A DNA stretch of 64,000 bases, taken from the NCBI RefSeq assembly GCF_963676855.1, contig NZ_OY781460.1, positions 744,001 to 808,000 of the forward strand, read 5' to 3'. A program made the position numbers and the translations under genes. The first letter of the stretch is position 1. Every line of letters begins with the position of its first letter. Shown here in pieces: positions 1 to 10,137 of the stretch. Source of the stretch: an uncultured Anaeromusa sp. Lineage in GTDB: Bacteria > Bacillota > Negativicutes > Anaeromusales > Anaeromusaceae. The notes under the pieces were generated by a model that was given only the letters and a program-made list of their open reading frames with translations, did no database searches and had not been told where the DNA came from.

Positions 1-1426
1 GCCAGGGAACTTCAGGATACAGGTTTTCATAGCTCCAACGCCAAGAAATCCATTCATCATAGCGGGGTAATGTTGCTTCGTCAACGTGGCGGCGGATGGT
101 GCCGAAACGGTAGTCGATAAAGGCGTTGACAGCGAGCCCGCCTTTGTCCAGCGTTTGGTAGTTGGCAAAATGCAGATACACCGGGCGGCCGCGAAAGGAG
201 TTGTCATAAAAGAGCGGCGCTATGAGGCCGCTCTCCGCCGCAGGCAGCAGGGAAGCATTGAAGCTGGCGCTGTCTTGGCGAAAGGACCAGAAATATTCAC
301 TCCAGGCGGCACCGTGCAGCAAAGACACCAACAGCATGGCAGTCACCACTCGCTTGCCGAGGGGACGGACGCTGCCGGCTCCGGCAAGGAGCACTAATCC
401 TAGCAGCAAGAAAACGCTGAAACGTTCGTAAATAATACCGTGGCCGTCAATTTCCCGAGGAAGAACAAGCACGCCTCCCAGGGAGAGGAAGAGCAGCAGC
501 CAGACGGAAAAGAGACGATGCTTTTTCCAGGGCTTGCGGCTGTACCGACAGCGACTCCAGGCGAAGATGCCTAAAGCCAGTGTGAAAAAGGAGGCGGCAA
601 AATAGCCGGAAGCGCCTTCGTATAGGGCGCGATTGTCCAAGGTTACCGCATCTGCCAGACGTTGCGGCCAGGCGGCTAGAAACTCACCGCCCAAATAGTA
701 ATCTTGCAGCAGGTGACCGGTGTGAGAACCGGGCTGAAAGCCGCCGCCTGCGGTGAGCCAAGCGGCGACGAAGAGCAGTACTGGCAAGGCAGCCGCCCCC
801 AGCGGTACAAGGGAAGAAAGCTGTCTGCGCCGGTTGTAGGCGGCATGCAAGCCGAGAAAGAAGAGTGCAAACAGCGTGGTCTGGCCGTGCAGGAAAAAGA
901 GCAGGACTAAGAACAGGCTGAGGGGAAATAGGTGCTTACTTTTGCCATCGCGGAGCCAAGCTAGCTGGCAAGACCAGGCGCCGCAGAAGGCTGGCAAAGA
1001 AGCCGTATAGCCCACGAAACCCCAGGTGACGCTGTAATGGTAGAGCAAAAGCAGGGAGAGAATGGCACCGCGGCCGTCGCCGCCGAGGCGGCGCAGCAAG
1101 CTCCAGACGGACAGCGGCAATGCCAATATGTACAGGCCATAGAAAACGCGAGCGCCCTGCTCTACGTTAGCAAAGACAGGGAGACTACAAAACCAAGGGA
1201 AAAACGTATTCGGTTGAAACAGACGCTCAAGCAGCACATAATTCCGGTAGAGACTGTCCGGGGCGTCATAGTCTCGATAAATGGCGGCGACTGCTAAATG
1301 GTTGGGTAGGTCGGTAAAGGGCCAAAAGGGCAGGGTCAGCATCCAAAAGCATTGGAGTAGACCCAATATACCTGAGAGGGTCCAGAACATGCGCGGAGAA
1401 GAGAGCGCGGTAAAGACGTTTTTCAT
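1..1426 (-). CDS. Polytopic membrane protein of unknown function, C-terminus cut off by the window edge
   Basis: Reads leftwards from an ATG at 1426 and stays open to the window edge, so about 475 residues are visible and the C-terminus is missing. The visible part is a series of hydrophobic segments, roughly ten, with short polar loops; the first helix is near residues 12-30. The loop after it carries FTDLPNHLA, a motif I associate loosely with uncharacterised GT-C-like membrane glycosyltransferases (inference only). It begins 2 bases after the stop of the exported-protein gene 1429-1947, so the two are probably translationally coupled and may act together at the envelope. I cannot assign a function. 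Confidence 0.75.
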   Translation of the reverse strand, partial: MKNVFTALSSPRMFWTLSGILGLLQCFWMLTLPFWPFTDLPNHLAVAAIYRDYDAPDSLYRNYVLLERLFQPNTFFPWFCSLPVFANVEQGARVFYGLYILALPLSVWSLLRRLGGDGRGAILSLLLLYHYSVTWGFVGYTASLPAFCGAWSCQLAWLRDGKSKHLFPLSLFLVLLFFLHGQTTLFALFFLGLHAAYNRRRQLSSLVPLGAAALPVLLFVAAWLTAGGGFQPGSHTGHLLQDYYLGGEFLAAWPQRLADAVTLDNRALYEGASGYFAASFFTLALGIFAWSRCRYSRKPWKKHRLFSVWLLLFLSLGGVLVLPREIDGHGIIYERFSVFLLLGLVLLAGAGSVRPLGKRVVTAMLLVSLLHGAAWSEYFWSFRQDSASFNASLLPAAESGLIAPLFYDNSFRGRPVYLHFANYQTLDKGGLAVNAFIDYRFGTIRRHVDEATLPRYDEWISWRWSYENLYPEVPW

Positions 1427-1428
1427 GC

Positions 1429-1947
1429 TTAGCCTTTCAAGGTGGCGACAATCGCGGGCAGCTCGGTGGTGAACAAAGCGGCCAGACGATCATAGGAGGT
1501 GCTCATCAGACCTCCTTCAGGCGGGGTCATGCGCTTGTCGACGACAAATTGCTCGTCGACAGCTGTGAAGGCTTTGCAGTCTACTACCATGTCTAAAGGG
1601 TTGACGGTAAATAAGATAACGTTTTTAACCTGGCGGTCTACGCAATAAGAAGTGAGGTTCGCCGGTTGGGCGCTGGCGGCGTTAGTGATGCCGTGGCGAT
1701 TCAAATCCCGGAGCACATCGGTGCCGACGTAAACTTCGCTGCCCAGAAGCAAGGAACTCATCTGCATGCGCAGAACCTGGTTCAAACCTTTATTGAGAAG
1801 ATCCAGACCAGGAATGTCGCGGTCTCCGGCGTCAATGTAAAGGGCTGTGGCCACAAAAGCGCTGTCGCCAGGCAGTTCTGCTGCCTGTGCAGCAGGGGTT
1901 AAAACCAGCAGGGCTAGAAGCAAAAACGGTAAAAAACGATGTAACAT
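1429..1947 (-). CDS. Small exported protein of unknown function
   Basis: 172 residues. The N-terminus is a clear signal peptide: MLHRF, a leucine-rich core, then a cleavage site near AQAAE around residue 23. The ATG has a GAAGGA ribosome binding site about 6 bases upstream. The mature part has the same order of elements as the exported proteins at 22144 and 51221: a strand, a helix, a DLNRHGI-like stretch, a variable helix, and a hydrophobic strand ending NPLD. It may be a distant third member of that family, but similarity is low and I infer it only from the order of motifs. It has two cysteines in the mature part. Downstream it is coupled to the membrane protein 1-1426. No known domain recognised. 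Confidence 0.75.
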   Translation of the reverse strand: MLHRFLPFLLLALLVLTPAAQAAELPGDSAFVATALYIDAGDRDIPGLDLLNKGLNQVLRMQMSSLLLGSEVYVGTDVLRDLNRHGITNAASAQPANLTSYCVDRQVKNVILFTVNPLDMVVDCKAFTAVDEQFVVDKRMTPPEGGLMSTSYDRLAALFTTELPAIVATLKG

Positions 1948-2121
1948 AAGAGATTCCTTCTTTCTACGAGATTATTTAACAGGAATACAGGGAGTAAAGG
2001 GAGGGCCCGATGATTGAATAAGAACAAATTCAAGGAACCAATTATTTAATGAACACTCCACCGAGGCTTTCTGACAAAGTCTGACGGAAAAAGAACTGCT
2101 TTGGCGTGAGATGTTAATAAA

Positions 2122-3162
2122 TTATTGATTCCTGTACCGAAAGTACCACTGGAAGAACGGCGGGATGACGAGGAGGATGAAGAGAAGCCGAAACAGCTGA
2201 TAGGAGATGATGATGGAAAGATCCGCGTGGACCATCATGGCGGTGAGGCCCATTTCCGCCATGCCGCCGGGAGCGGTGGCAATAAAGGCCGTAGCCAGGC
2301 TATAGCCATGCAGATTGGAAAGAACCAGGCCGATGCCTAGCGTGCCTGTGAGTAGCAAGACGACGGACAGCGCTGTCAGCGGCACTAGGCGTTTCCACGA
2401 AGGAAGCGCCACCAAAGGAATGTTGAAGCCCATGTAGGTGCCGACGCACCATTGAGCGGCCTTCAGCAATTCCGAAGGCAGGGGCGGGGTGGTGTAGCCT
2501 TGCAAAGACCAGATGGCTGTGCCTAGAATGGGGCCTAACAGCTGCGGCGTGGGCAAGTGCAGCTGTGTGGCGATCAGCATGCCGCCAATCGCCAAGCCCA
2601 TCGGAGGCAGGTAGGCAATAAGCAGCTCCTCGGCACTGCCGGACAAGACAACGCCAGCGACATCCACTTGATCTGCCAGGCCATGCAAAACCAAAAACGG
2701 TACCGTGAAGACCGTAGCCAAAAGACGAAAAGTCTGCAAAAAGGTAACGACGCCGGGATCGGTATGCGGCATTTCTTCGCTTAAGGCAGTCATTTGCGTC
2801 AAACCGCCGGGCGTACTGCCTAGAAAGGCGCTGGACAGGCTGATGTCAGTGTAGCGAGCCGTTACGGAAGCCATCCAAAGGCTGATGGCGATAACCAAAA
2901 CGGTCGAAAGGCAGATGGCAGGCAATTGTTGTAAAATGGCTTGCGCCGTGTGCGGTGTGAAAGGGGCTCCCATGGCGTAGCCCAGAAAGAGCATGCCTCC
3001 GTTACGAACCTGCACAGGCCAAATTGCCGGGCGGTGCAACAAGGCCCGCCAGAGCAGAACCGCCGCTAAAGGACCCAGCGTCCAGGGGAGAGGCATGTTC
3101 AGCCAAAAGAATAAAACGCCTCCGCAGGCAGCGACAAAGCCGGTTTGAAACATGAGAAACAT
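2122..3162 (-). CDS. AbrB-family integral membrane protein (putative small-molecule transporter)
   Basis: 346 residues, almost entirely hydrophobic, with about ten predicted membrane helices. Both halves contain the same glycine/proline-rich pattern: STPGGLTQMTALSEE near residue 120 and TAPGGMAEMGLTAMM near residue 295. That is the internal duplication typical of the membrane AbrB family (PF05145). The common label 'ammonia monooxygenase' for this family has no support here, and it is unrelated to the AbrB transcription factor. The substrate is unknown. It is monocistronic, separated by about 170 bases from the 1429-1947 gene. Family assignment is firm; function is not. Confidence 0.85.
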   Translation of the reverse strand: MFLMFQTGFVAACGGVLFFWLNMPLPWTLGPLAAVLLWRALLHRPAIWPVQVRNGGMLFLGYAMGAPFTPHTAQAILQQLPAICLSTVLVIAISLWMASVTARYTDISLSSAFLGSTPGGLTQMTALSEEMPHTDPGVVTFLQTFRLLATVFTVPFLVLHGLADQVDVAGVVLSGSAEELLIAYLPPMGLAIGGMLIATQLHLPTPQLLGPILGTAIWSLQGYTTPPLPSELLKAAQWCVGTYMGFNIPLVALPSWKRLVPLTALSVVLLLTGTLGIGLVLSNLHGYSLATAFIATAPGGMAEMGLTAMMVHADLSIIISYQLFRLLFILLVIPPFFQWYFRYRNQ

Positions 3163-3356
3163 AGTAAGTAAAGGACCCCTTTCAAGCTTGGGCTAACGTG
3201 AAGAAACCGAGGGAAGAACGGAATACAGAGAATAGGCCGTCCCTATCGAATTCAGCAATCTCCTTGAGTATAGCGCAAGGCGCTGGAGATGTCACCGTCA
3301 AGTGAGGAAACTGTAGGGAAAAAGTCATTTTGGTTTCCTAGCGCCCGCGGGAACTG

Positions 3357-3362
3357 TATAAT
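3357..3362 (+). promoter_or_regulatory. Possible -10 box for the BceRSAB-type operon
   Basis: A perfect TATAAT lies 54 bases before the response-regulator ATG. No good -35 hexamer stands at 17 bases, so the promoter may depend on an activator, possibly the encoded regulator itself, as is usual for Bce-type systems. Confidence 0.4.
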
Positions 3363-3415
3363 AGTAATGATAAAGAAGTTTGCAGAGCAGGCTGGAATAA
3401 AAAGGGGGGCTGTGG

Positions 3416-4090
3416 ATGTTTCGGATATTGGTGGTGGAAGACGACAGCAAGCTGCGGGAGCTGATCCTGTTGAATTTGCGCAAATGGGGTTTTGAAACGA
3501 TGGGGGTAGAAGATTTCTCCAAAGTTATGGAAGCGGTAGAGGAGCAGGATCCCCATTTGGTGCTGCTGGACATTAACTTGCCAATTTATGACGGCTTTTA
3601 CTGGTGTCGCAAAATCCGCAGCACCAGCAAACGGCCCATTATTTTTATTTCTTCCCGAGGTGCCAACATGGACGTTGTTATGGCTGTGAACATGGGCGGG
3701 GATGATTTTGTGCAAAAACCATTTTCGTTGGACGTGTTGGCGGCCAAAATGCAGGCGTTGCTGCGGCGCACCTACTCCTATGGCAAAGAAGAGGGCGAAA
3801 CAGTGGAGCATCGCGGGGCGATTCTTCACTTGAGCGAAGGAGAGCTTCATTACCAGGATAAGAAGATTATGCTGACGCGTAATGAGCTGCGTATTTTGCA
3901 TCTTTTGATCAAACATGGCGGCGATGTGCTCAGCCGGGAAAAAATTATGCGTGCTTTGTGGGAAGATGAAAATTTTGTCGACGATAATACCTTAACGGTA
4001 AACATCAACCGGCTGCGGCGCAAACTAAGCGACGCAGGCTTGGAAGATTGGATTGAAACCCGCAAGGGGCAGGGGTATGTGCTTGTATGA
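3416..4090 (+). CDS. OmpR-type response regulator of a Bce-like antimicrobial-peptide sensing system
   Basis: 224 residues. Receiver domain (1-115): acidic pocket EDD near residue 8, phospho-acceptor Asp in LLDINLP near residue 53, and the conserved Lys in QKPFS near residue 101. A winged-helix DNA-binding domain follows (about 130-224), with LTRNELRILHLLI and the recognition helix region DDNTLTVNINRLRRKL typical of the BceR/YxdJ branch. The next gene overlaps by four bases (ATGA). In characterised Bce systems the regulator activates the adjacent ABC transporter operon in response to peptide antibiotics, with the permease acting as co-sensor; I infer the same here from gene order. Confidence 0.92.
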   Translation: MFRILVVEDDSKLRELILLNLRKWGFETMGVEDFSKVMEAVEEQDPHLVLLDINLPIYDGFYWCRKIRSTSKRPIIFISSRGANMDVVMAVNMGGDDFVQKPFSLDVLAAKMQALLRRTYSYGKEEGETVEHRGAILHLSEGELHYQDKKIMLTRNELRILHLLIKHGGDVLSREKIMRALWEDENFVDDNTLTVNINRLRRKLSDAGLEDWIETRKGQGYVLV

Positions 4091-5100
4091 ACTGGAAGGA
4101 TTACGCGCGCGATCAAACCGGGCTGGCAGCGTGCCTGGTTTGCGTGACTTTTTTTGTCATCGCTATGACAGAACTTGATAATACGTTGCATATGGAGTCG
4201 GGAAATTTATTATATATGATTGGCGTGTGCCTTCTCTTTTTTATACTCTATTGGCTGTGTGACTTTGCTGTACGGCGTCGGCATTTGAGCCGTCTGCAGG
4301 AGGTGCTGGCGGACGAGGAGGGACTGGCGGACGCAGTTATGCCGCCGCTGCCTCGTCCGGCCAATCGGGAACAGATGCTATATCATGAACTTTTGCAACG
4401 TATTTTTGCAGCGCAGGAGCGTCGCTATCGCCGGCTGCATCAAGAAAGGCAGAAGCAAGGAGAATTTCTTGCTTCCTGGGTGCATGACACGAAGATGCCG
4501 ATTGCCGTATCGCGCCTGCTCCTGGAAGGGGCGGCGGATAAAGCGCCGGAAGACCTACTGTCTAGCTTAGAAGAAGAGTTGGATCGTATTGAAGCCGGCG
4601 TGGAGCGAGTGCTCTATTCGGCAAAATTAGAATCTTTCGCCAAGGACTATTTGATTCAGGAAGTTTTGCTGGAGCAAGTGGTTAAAGAAGCAGTGAAGCG
4701 CCATTCGCGAACCTTCATCGCCAAGCGGATTCGACTGGACTTGCCCGAATTGTCGGGTTTGGTGTTAAGTGATCGCAAATGGCTGGGTTTTATTTTAGAT
4801 CAAATTCTATCTAACTCCCTAAAATATACGACAGTGGGAGGCTGTATACGTGTTTTTTCCGAAGGTAAAGGCCGTCATTGGAGGCTGTTTTTGGAGGATA
4901 ACGGCATCGGAATTCCTACTGAGGATGTACCGCGCATTTTTGACAGGGGCTTTACTGGCCGCAATGGTCGGGAATTTCAGCATGCTACAGGCATGGGGCT
5001 GTATTTGGCGGCACAGTTGGCGGACAAGCTGGGGCACCGTTTGGAAGTGGAGTCTAAAGAAGGAGAATATACGCGCCTGATTATTGATTTTTCTTGGTAA
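4087..5100 (+). CDS. Intramembrane-sensing histidine kinase, BceS type
   Basis: 337 residues. Two membrane helices at about residues 13-30 and 40-60 are joined by a loop of only about ten residues, so there is no real extracellular sensor domain. This is the hallmark of kinases that sense through a partner ABC permease. The dimerisation helix carries HDTKMPIA with the phospho-acceptor His. ATP-binding motifs are present: N-box in LDQILSNSLKY, G1 in EDNGIGI, and the G2 region TGMGLYLA. Overlaps the response-regulator gene by four bases. Confidence 0.92.
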   Translation: MNWKDYARDQTGLAACLVCVTFFVIAMTELDNTLHMESGNLLYMIGVCLLFFILYWLCDFAVRRRHLSRLQEVLADEEGLADAVMPPLPRPANREQMLYHELLQRIFAAQERRYRRLHQERQKQGEFLASWVHDTKMPIAVSRLLLEGAADKAPEDLLSSLEEELDRIEAGVERVLYSAKLESFAKDYLIQEVLLEQVVKEAVKRHSRTFIAKRIRLDLPELSGLVLSDRKWLGFILDQILSNSLKYTTVGGCIRVFSEGKGRHWRLFLEDNGIGIPTEDVPRIFDRGFTGRNGREFQHATGMGLYLAAQLADKLGHRLEVESKEGEYTRLIIDFSW

Positions 5101-5122
5101 GGTGCGGGAAAGGAGGAGCCTT

Positions 5123-5887
5123 GTGATTCCGGTTTTGGAAATGGAACATGTCAGTAAGATTTATGGTACTAGAGGCGGCGCGACGGTGGCTTTAAACGAT
5201 GTGTCGCTGCGAGTTATGCCTGGCGAATTTATTGCGGTGATGGGGCCTTCCGGCGCGGGTAAATCGACACTTTTGAACCTGGCGGGAATGCTGGACAGGC
5301 CAACGTCTGGCAGCGTATTTTTGGAAGGCCTGGATATGCAGCGGATGAAGAAAGAGGAACTGGCGATGCTGCGAAGGCAAAAGCTGGGTTTTATTTTGCA
5401 GGAAGCTAATTTATTGGCTACGCTGACCTTGAAGGAGAACATGCTGCTGCCGTTATTGCTGGCGAAGATACCTGTGGAGGAAATGGAAAATAGGGTGGCT
5501 TACTTGGCGGATCGCTTGGGTTTGCAGCGGGTATTGGAGCATTTTCCACAGGAAGTTTCCGGCGGAGAGCGGCAGCGGACGGCTGCCGCTCGGGCTGTCA
5601 TTCACAGGCCGCGACTGGTATTGGCGGACGAGCCTACAGGAGCGCTGGACTCCAAGGCAACGGCGGATTTACTGCGCGTGCTGACTGAACTCAATGAAGA
5701 ATATCAGACGACCTTGCTTTTGGTGACGCACGATCCGTTTGCAGCCAGCTATGCTAGGCGTATTTTGTTTATTAAAGATGGTCTGATTTTTACGGAATTG
5801 CGCCATGGCGGCGACCGGCGAGAATTTTTCCAGCGCATTTTGGACGTGTTAGCCATGCTCGGAGGTGACGGGCGTGACCTTATTTAA
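5123..5887 (+). CDS. ABC transporter ATP-binding subunit, BceA type
   Basis: About 254 residues from a GTG at 5123, chosen because GGAGGAG stands at the proper distance upstream; an in-frame reading from 5084 would overlap the kinase and has no good ribosome site. Walker A is GPSGAGKST, the signature is VSGGERQR, Walker B is LVLADEPTG with the catalytic Glu, and the switch His is in THD. The Q-loop stands in ILQEANLL. This is the MacB/LolD-like class that energises FtsX-domain permeases. The permease start lies inside its 3' end, so the two subunits are coupled. Confidence 0.92.
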   Translation: MIPVLEMEHVSKIYGTRGGATVALNDVSLRVMPGEFIAVMGPSGAGKSTLLNLAGMLDRPTSGSVFLEGLDMQRMKKEELAMLRRQKLGFILQEANLLATLTLKENMLLPLLLAKIPVEEMENRVAYLADRLGLQRVLEHFPQEVSGGERQRTAAARAVIHRPRLVLADEPTGALDSKATADLLRVLTELNEEYQTTLLLVTHDPFAASYARRILFIKDGLIFTELRHGGDRREFFQRILDVLAMLGGDGRDLI

Positions 5888-7766
5888 GTTGGCGCTTTTA
5901 AATGTCCGTAACAATCTGGAAAACTATACCGTATACTTTCTTTCAATGGCTTTCAATATTACCATTTACTATCTGTTTGCGTCTTTGCGATTTTCCCAGG
6001 CGGTTCGCATGGTCGTAGAACGCGAACAGGAATTGGAGCTTTTTTTTAATCTTTCTTCCGGGGCAGTGGCTTTATTTGCTGTTTTATCTATCTGGTTTTC
6101 GACCTCTTTCTTTTTGCGCCGTCGTCGGAGCGAATTGGCGATTTACGGTCTTGTAGGCATGACGCGCCATCAAGTGGGAAAGCTGCTTTTTTTTGAAACT
6201 TTTTTGGCGGGAGTGGCGGCGTTATTGATCGGTATTGTCTTTGGCGTGGTTATGGCTAAATTCTTTCAGCTATTATTGATTTGGTTTCTTGGCTTTACAG
6301 GTGCGGTGCCTTTTGAAATTAGTGTAGAGGCTATTTGGCGGACGATCGTGATTTTTGGCGTATTATTCATGATGGTAGCCCTGTATGGTTATGCCTTGCT
6401 GGCTAAGGTGACTCTGGGAACGATGCTGCATAAACGGAGGGATACGCCGTCTCGGTCGGAACCGTGCGGCTATAAGGCATTATGGATGCCAGTGCTGCTG
6501 CTTTGCGGCTATGGGCTTTTACCTTGGCAGCGTGGTCATGAGATTATTTGGCCCCAAGTGATTTTGGCGGTATTTTTTTTGTGTCAGGGAACCTATGCGG
6601 CTTTCCGGTATTTTTTGCCCTGCTTGCTGCGGCGTTTCAAGAAGCAAGACCGCTTTTTTCATCTAGTGCCGTTTTTGGCCGTTAATCAATTAAGCGTATT
6701 TTTGCGCAGTCAGGTAAAGCTGTTGACGCTGGTTACTCTCTTAGGCGCTGCGACCTTAACGGCGGTGGGCTTAAGCTATCATATCTATCAGGAGTTACTG
6801 CAAGAGCGGATGACGCAAATGCCTTTTTCGTTTGCTTATATGAGCGAAGACCTTCAGGTGGATGAAAAAGTGCAAGTTATTATTGATAATTACCCGCAGC
6901 ATTTTATTGAAAAAGAAGTCGATGTGCGGTTTTTATTGCTGCCGTTGACAGAGAAAGACTTGCCTGGGTGGCATGAAAAATCTGAACTGCAGGTAGTGTC
7001 AAGAGAAGCCTTCGCCCGAGCGGCGGCGGCCAAAGAATTAGCGGTGTCATTGCCAGCTTTGGGCCCCCAAGAGGGCATCTATCTTTCCTATTATCGAGAT
7101 CCAGAGGAGCAAATGCCTGCCGGGAGAGAATTAGATTTGGGCAGAGCAGGTACGGTTTTGTTGGTGAAGCACTGGCCGTGGCCGGTATTGAATGAATCGG
7201 CGCGCGGCCCGGCGTTAATCGTGTCGGACGAGACTTATGCCCAATGGAGCCTCTGGGCGCCGTCTTTGCGGGGGAAAGCGTATATGGTCGATAATCCGCG
7301 GGAAAGCCGGGAACTGACAGATGACATATACAGCGTGGTGCCGGCAGAAGCGCAGTTGAGCTCGTTTTATGTCGATTTTCACCAAACCGTAAAGATCTGG
7401 GGCGTTTTTTTGTTTATGGGATTTTTTATCGGTACTATTGTGATTTCTTCTAGCTGCAGCATTCTTTCCTTTCAGTTTCTTAGCCAAGTACAAGTGAATA
7501 AGGAGTTTTATGAGTTGCTGCGGGGGCTTGGAGTAACCGCGGAAGAGGTTCGCCTGATTTTGGGGGCGCAGCTGTTTCCTTGTGTGTCCTTTTCCTGGCT
7601 TTTGGCCATTTTTCACGCTTTTGTTGCATTCTTTCTGTTCGGCAGCGTGTTTCAAGTATCGGTGCTGAGCTCTTCTCTTTTGAATATGGGGATTTATACG
7701 GTAGTGTACTGTGGGTACTATTTTCTCACCATTCATTCTTGCATCCGGGGGTTGGAAGCAGAATAA
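5874..7766 (+). CDS. ABC transporter permease, BceB type (FtsX domains)
   Basis: About 630 residues. I prefer the GTG at 5874 (MTLFKLALLNVRNN), which has GGAGG eight bases upstream, over the GTG at 5865. About ten membrane helices: one near residue 20, three between residues 50 and 190, two near 200-240, one near 285, and three at the C-terminus. A large extracellular domain spans about residues 300-500, as expected for BceB permeases, where it contacts the peptide antibiotic. FtsX-type blocks flank it. With the kinase, regulator and ATPase it should form a flux-sensing peptide-resistance module; the actual inducer cannot be read from sequence. Confidence 0.9.
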   Translation: MTLFKLALLNVRNNLENYTVYFLSMAFNITIYYLFASLRFSQAVRMVVEREQELELFFNLSSGAVALFAVLSIWFSTSFFLRRRRSELAIYGLVGMTRHQVGKLLFFETFLAGVAALLIGIVFGVVMAKFFQLLLIWFLGFTGAVPFEISVEAIWRTIVIFGVLFMMVALYGYALLAKVTLGTMLHKRRDTPSRSEPCGYKALWMPVLLLCGYGLLPWQRGHEIIWPQVILAVFFLCQGTYAAFRYFLPCLLRRFKKQDRFFHLVPFLAVNQLSVFLRSQVKLLTLVTLLGAATLTAVGLSYHIYQELLQERMTQMPFSFAYMSEDLQVDEKVQVIIDNYPQHFIEKEVDVRFLLLPLTEKDLPGWHEKSELQVVSREAFARAAAAKELAVSLPALGPQEGIYLSYYRDPEEQMPAGRELDLGRAGTVLLVKHWPWPVLNESARGPALIVSDETYAQWSLWAPSLRGKAYMVDNPRESRELTDDIYSVVPAEAQLSSFYVDFHQTVKIWGVFLFMGFFIGTIVISSSCSILSFQFLSQVQVNKEFYELLRGLGVTAEEVRLILGAQLFPCVSFSWLLAIFHAFVAFFLFGSVFQVSVLSSSLLNMGIYTVVYCGYYFLTIHSCIRGLEAE

Positions 7767-7779
7767 ACTTGTACCTGCT

Positions 7780-7822
7780 AAAAAAGCCGCATCGCGAAAA
7801 AAATTCGCGGTGCGGCTTTTTG
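7780..7822. terminator. Bidirectional terminator between the permease and the chemoreceptor gene
   Basis: Stem AAAAAGCCGC...GCGGCTTTTT with an inner CGCGAA/TTCGCG stem, ending in T runs on both strands. It serves both convergent genes. Confidence 0.85.
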
Positions 7823-7834
7823 ACGTAAAGGCAC

Positions 7835-9871
7835 TTACACTTTAAATTTTTGCACGTTTTCTTGGAGAAGTATCGACATCTGGGCCAGTGACTCAGAAGA
7901 GGCGGAGACCTGCTGCATGCTGGCGGACTGCTCCTCTGTGGCGGCAGAAATGACTTGAGCGGCCTCTAAGGTTGCCTGTGCGCGTTCCTTCGTGGTTTGA
8001 ACCGCTTGTTCCATTTCACCGGAAGCGGCAAATACTTCTTGGGTAGCGGCGGTAATTTCGGTTCCCTGTAAGGACAACTGATCTACGCAGGTGACGATGG
8101 ACTGGAAAGAATGCCCGGTTTCCTGAATGACGTCCAATCCTTTCAGAGATTCTTGCGAGGCTTGTTCCATAGAAGAGACGGCTAAACGGCTTTCCTTTTG
8201 TACCTCTTGAATGTTTTTGGCGATCTCATCGGCGGCAGTCGCTGATTGTTCCGCAAGATGCCTGACTTCTTCGGCGACGACAGCAAAGCCGCGGCCTTGT
8301 TCGCCAGCTCGGGCGGCTTCGATGGCGGCGTTTAAGGCTAATAAATTGGTTTGGCTGGCTAGCTGCTTGATGATGGAACTGATGCTGCCAATTTGTTCAG
8401 CCGTAGTTCCTAGTTTTTGGATGGCCTCGCTGGCTTGTTCGTTAGCGACGGAAATATCCTTCATTTGCTGGATGGAGGCCTGAACAGAGCGGCTGCCGTC
8501 GGTGGCGGCTTCGCTGGCCTCTGAAGTTTGAGAAGACATGTGCTCGGTTTGTTGGGTAATGCGGTGCATGTAGCTGCTGATTTGGCCAGCTGCATGCTCG
8601 GCGGCTTCCACTGCTTCTAATTGCCGTTCGGCGTCTTCCGCCACTTGCGTGGTTTGGTTGGCTACCGCAATTGCATCTCGAGCGGATTCTTCGGAGCTTG
8701 CGTTGAGCTGTTGGCTGGCGGCGGATATTTGTTCCGCTGCTTCTGACGTTTGGGCGAGAAGTTTTTTGACGGCATGAATCATTTGTGCAAAGGCGGTTTG
8801 CAAGGAGCCGATTTCATCCTTATTGGCAGTAGTTTCTTCGAGGTGTTGGGAAAAATCGCCGGCGGCCATTTGCTGGGCCAAGAGAACCATCGTGCTGACC
8901 GGTTGAAGCTGCCTGCGGATAAGCCAGAAGATGGTAATCGCTGCAAGCGCAATGGAGAGAAGGCCTAACAGAGCGTTCTGCAGAATTTTGGCTTGAATTG
9001 GTGCCAGCGCTTCGGCTACTTCCATACGCACAATCGTTGCATAAGGTGTTCCCGGAATCGGAGCATAGCCTGCGACAATTTCCTTATCTTCAAAGCGATA
9101 AAAGCGAGAACCGGTTTCGCCGGTTAAGGAGGCTGTAGCTAACACAGCTAACTCTGGCGGGATTTTTCCTTGCGAAAAGGAGTCTGCGGCGTCCAATAGC
9201 CGGAGTTTGCCGACAAAGTCTTGGTTGGGGTGCGCAAAGACCAAGCCTGTTTTCTTATCAATGGCAAAGGCATAGCCGCTTTGGCCATATTTTTTAGTAG
9301 TGACGATGGATTGCAGGCCTTGAACGCCGACCGCCGTACCGAGGTACCGCTCCTTGCCTGCGACAGATATTGGCGTGATCATCATGAGGGAGAGCTTGCC
9401 GGAATAGGAAGAGGCCAGTACTTCTTCGGAAAAGACGCTTTTTTTGGTGCGGAATGCTTTTTGGACATATTCGCGATTGCTGAGGTCGGCCCATTGGCCG
9501 TCGGCATTGAGGCGCTGACCATTTTTCTCGACCAGGAATACATTATCAATGGTAGGCTGGCTGTCTCGAAGACGTTTTAGCCGATTTTGAAGTACGTCCA
9601 AGTTTTCGGATTGCCAAATTTCATCAAAAGCCGAAGTCTCCAGCGTTGTCAGTGAACGGCTAGTTTCCAGGGAGATTTCCTGGGATACCAGTTGCGCTTG
9701 CAGCGTCATGTTTTGCAAGATCGTTTGTCTGGTTTCTTGCACGTCATAATATGTACTGATGCTGATAATTACCGTGATGGCGATAGCAAAGAGCACGGCC
9801 GTAACAGCGGCGACTTTCCAACTTAAACTAGTGCGAAAACGACTAAAAAGAGAAAATTGAGGTTGTGGCAT
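7835..9871 (-). CDS. Methyl-accepting chemotaxis protein with extracellular Cache domain
   Basis: 678 residues. One helix near 20-42, a periplasmic dCache-like domain (about 45-290, with NREYVQKAF and [17 protein letters not shown]), a second helix near 298-318, HAMP (about 320-375) and a long cytoplasmic coiled coil. The hairpin tip [16 protein letters not shown], which contacts CheA/CheW, is intact. Cache receptors often bind amino acids or organic acids; the ligand is not known here. AAAGGAG precedes the ATG. Divergent from the HPt kinase operon at 10138, which could take part in the same behavioural circuit. Confidence 0.93.
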   Translation of the reverse strand: MPQPQFSLFSRFRTSLSWKVAAVTAVLFAIAITVIISISTYYDVQETRQTILQNMTLQAQLVSQEISLETSRSLTTLETSAFDEIWQSENLDVLQNRLKRLRDSQPTIDNVFLVEKNGQRLNADGQWADLSNREYVQKAFRTKKSVFSEEVLASSYSGKLSLMMITPISVAGKERYLGTAVGVQGLQSIVTTKKYGQSGYAFAIDKKTGLVFAHPNQDFVGKLRLLDAADSFSQGKIPPELAVLATASLTGETGSRFYRFEDKEIVAGYAPIPGTPYATIVRMEVAEALAPIQAKILQNALLGLLSIALAAITIFWLIRRQLQPVSTMVLLAQQMAAGDFSQHLEETTANKDEIGSLQTAFAQMIHAVKKLLAQTSEAAEQISAASQQLNASSEESARDAIAVANQTTQVAEDAERQLEAVEAAEHAAGQISSYMHRITQQTEHMSSQTSEASEAATDGSRSVQASIQQMKDISVANEQASEAIQKLGTTAEQIGSISSIIKQLASQTNLLALNAAIEAARAGEQGRGFAVVAEEVRHLAEQSATAADEIAKNIQEVQKESRLAVSSMEQASQESLKGLDVIQETGHSFQSIVTCVDQLSLQGTEITAATQEVFAASGEMEQAVQTTKERAQATLEAAQVISAATEEQSASMQQVSASSESLAQMSILLQENVQKFKV

Positions 9872-10137
9872 GCAAAGAGGCTCCTTTCACTATGTACGAA
9901 TAATACAGAAGAAGCGGGACAATGGTGAGAGGAAGTTTGGTTTTGTAGAAGTAATAGTCCCTGCTTATTAGTAAGTATGGCATGGAAGCTAGCGCTAAAC
10001 GTTATCCGGCAGTTAACTTTTGGTTAAATGGAACGAAAACTTAACAAAAAAATTACTGGAAATTCACCTTTGACGGGAAAGGAACTTCTACAATAAGAAT
10101 GGCAGAATCAGAATAAAAAATAGCAGGTGTTGCAGGC

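Noticed and set aside
2122..3162. Ammonia monooxygenase
   Set aside because: A historical mislabel for the membrane AbrB family; no metal ligands or partner subunits.
9978..9993. Possible sigma-54 promoter (TGGCAT...CTAGC) upstream of the HPt kinase
   Set aside because: The GC element of the -12 box does not match, and no enhancer-binding activator is nearby.
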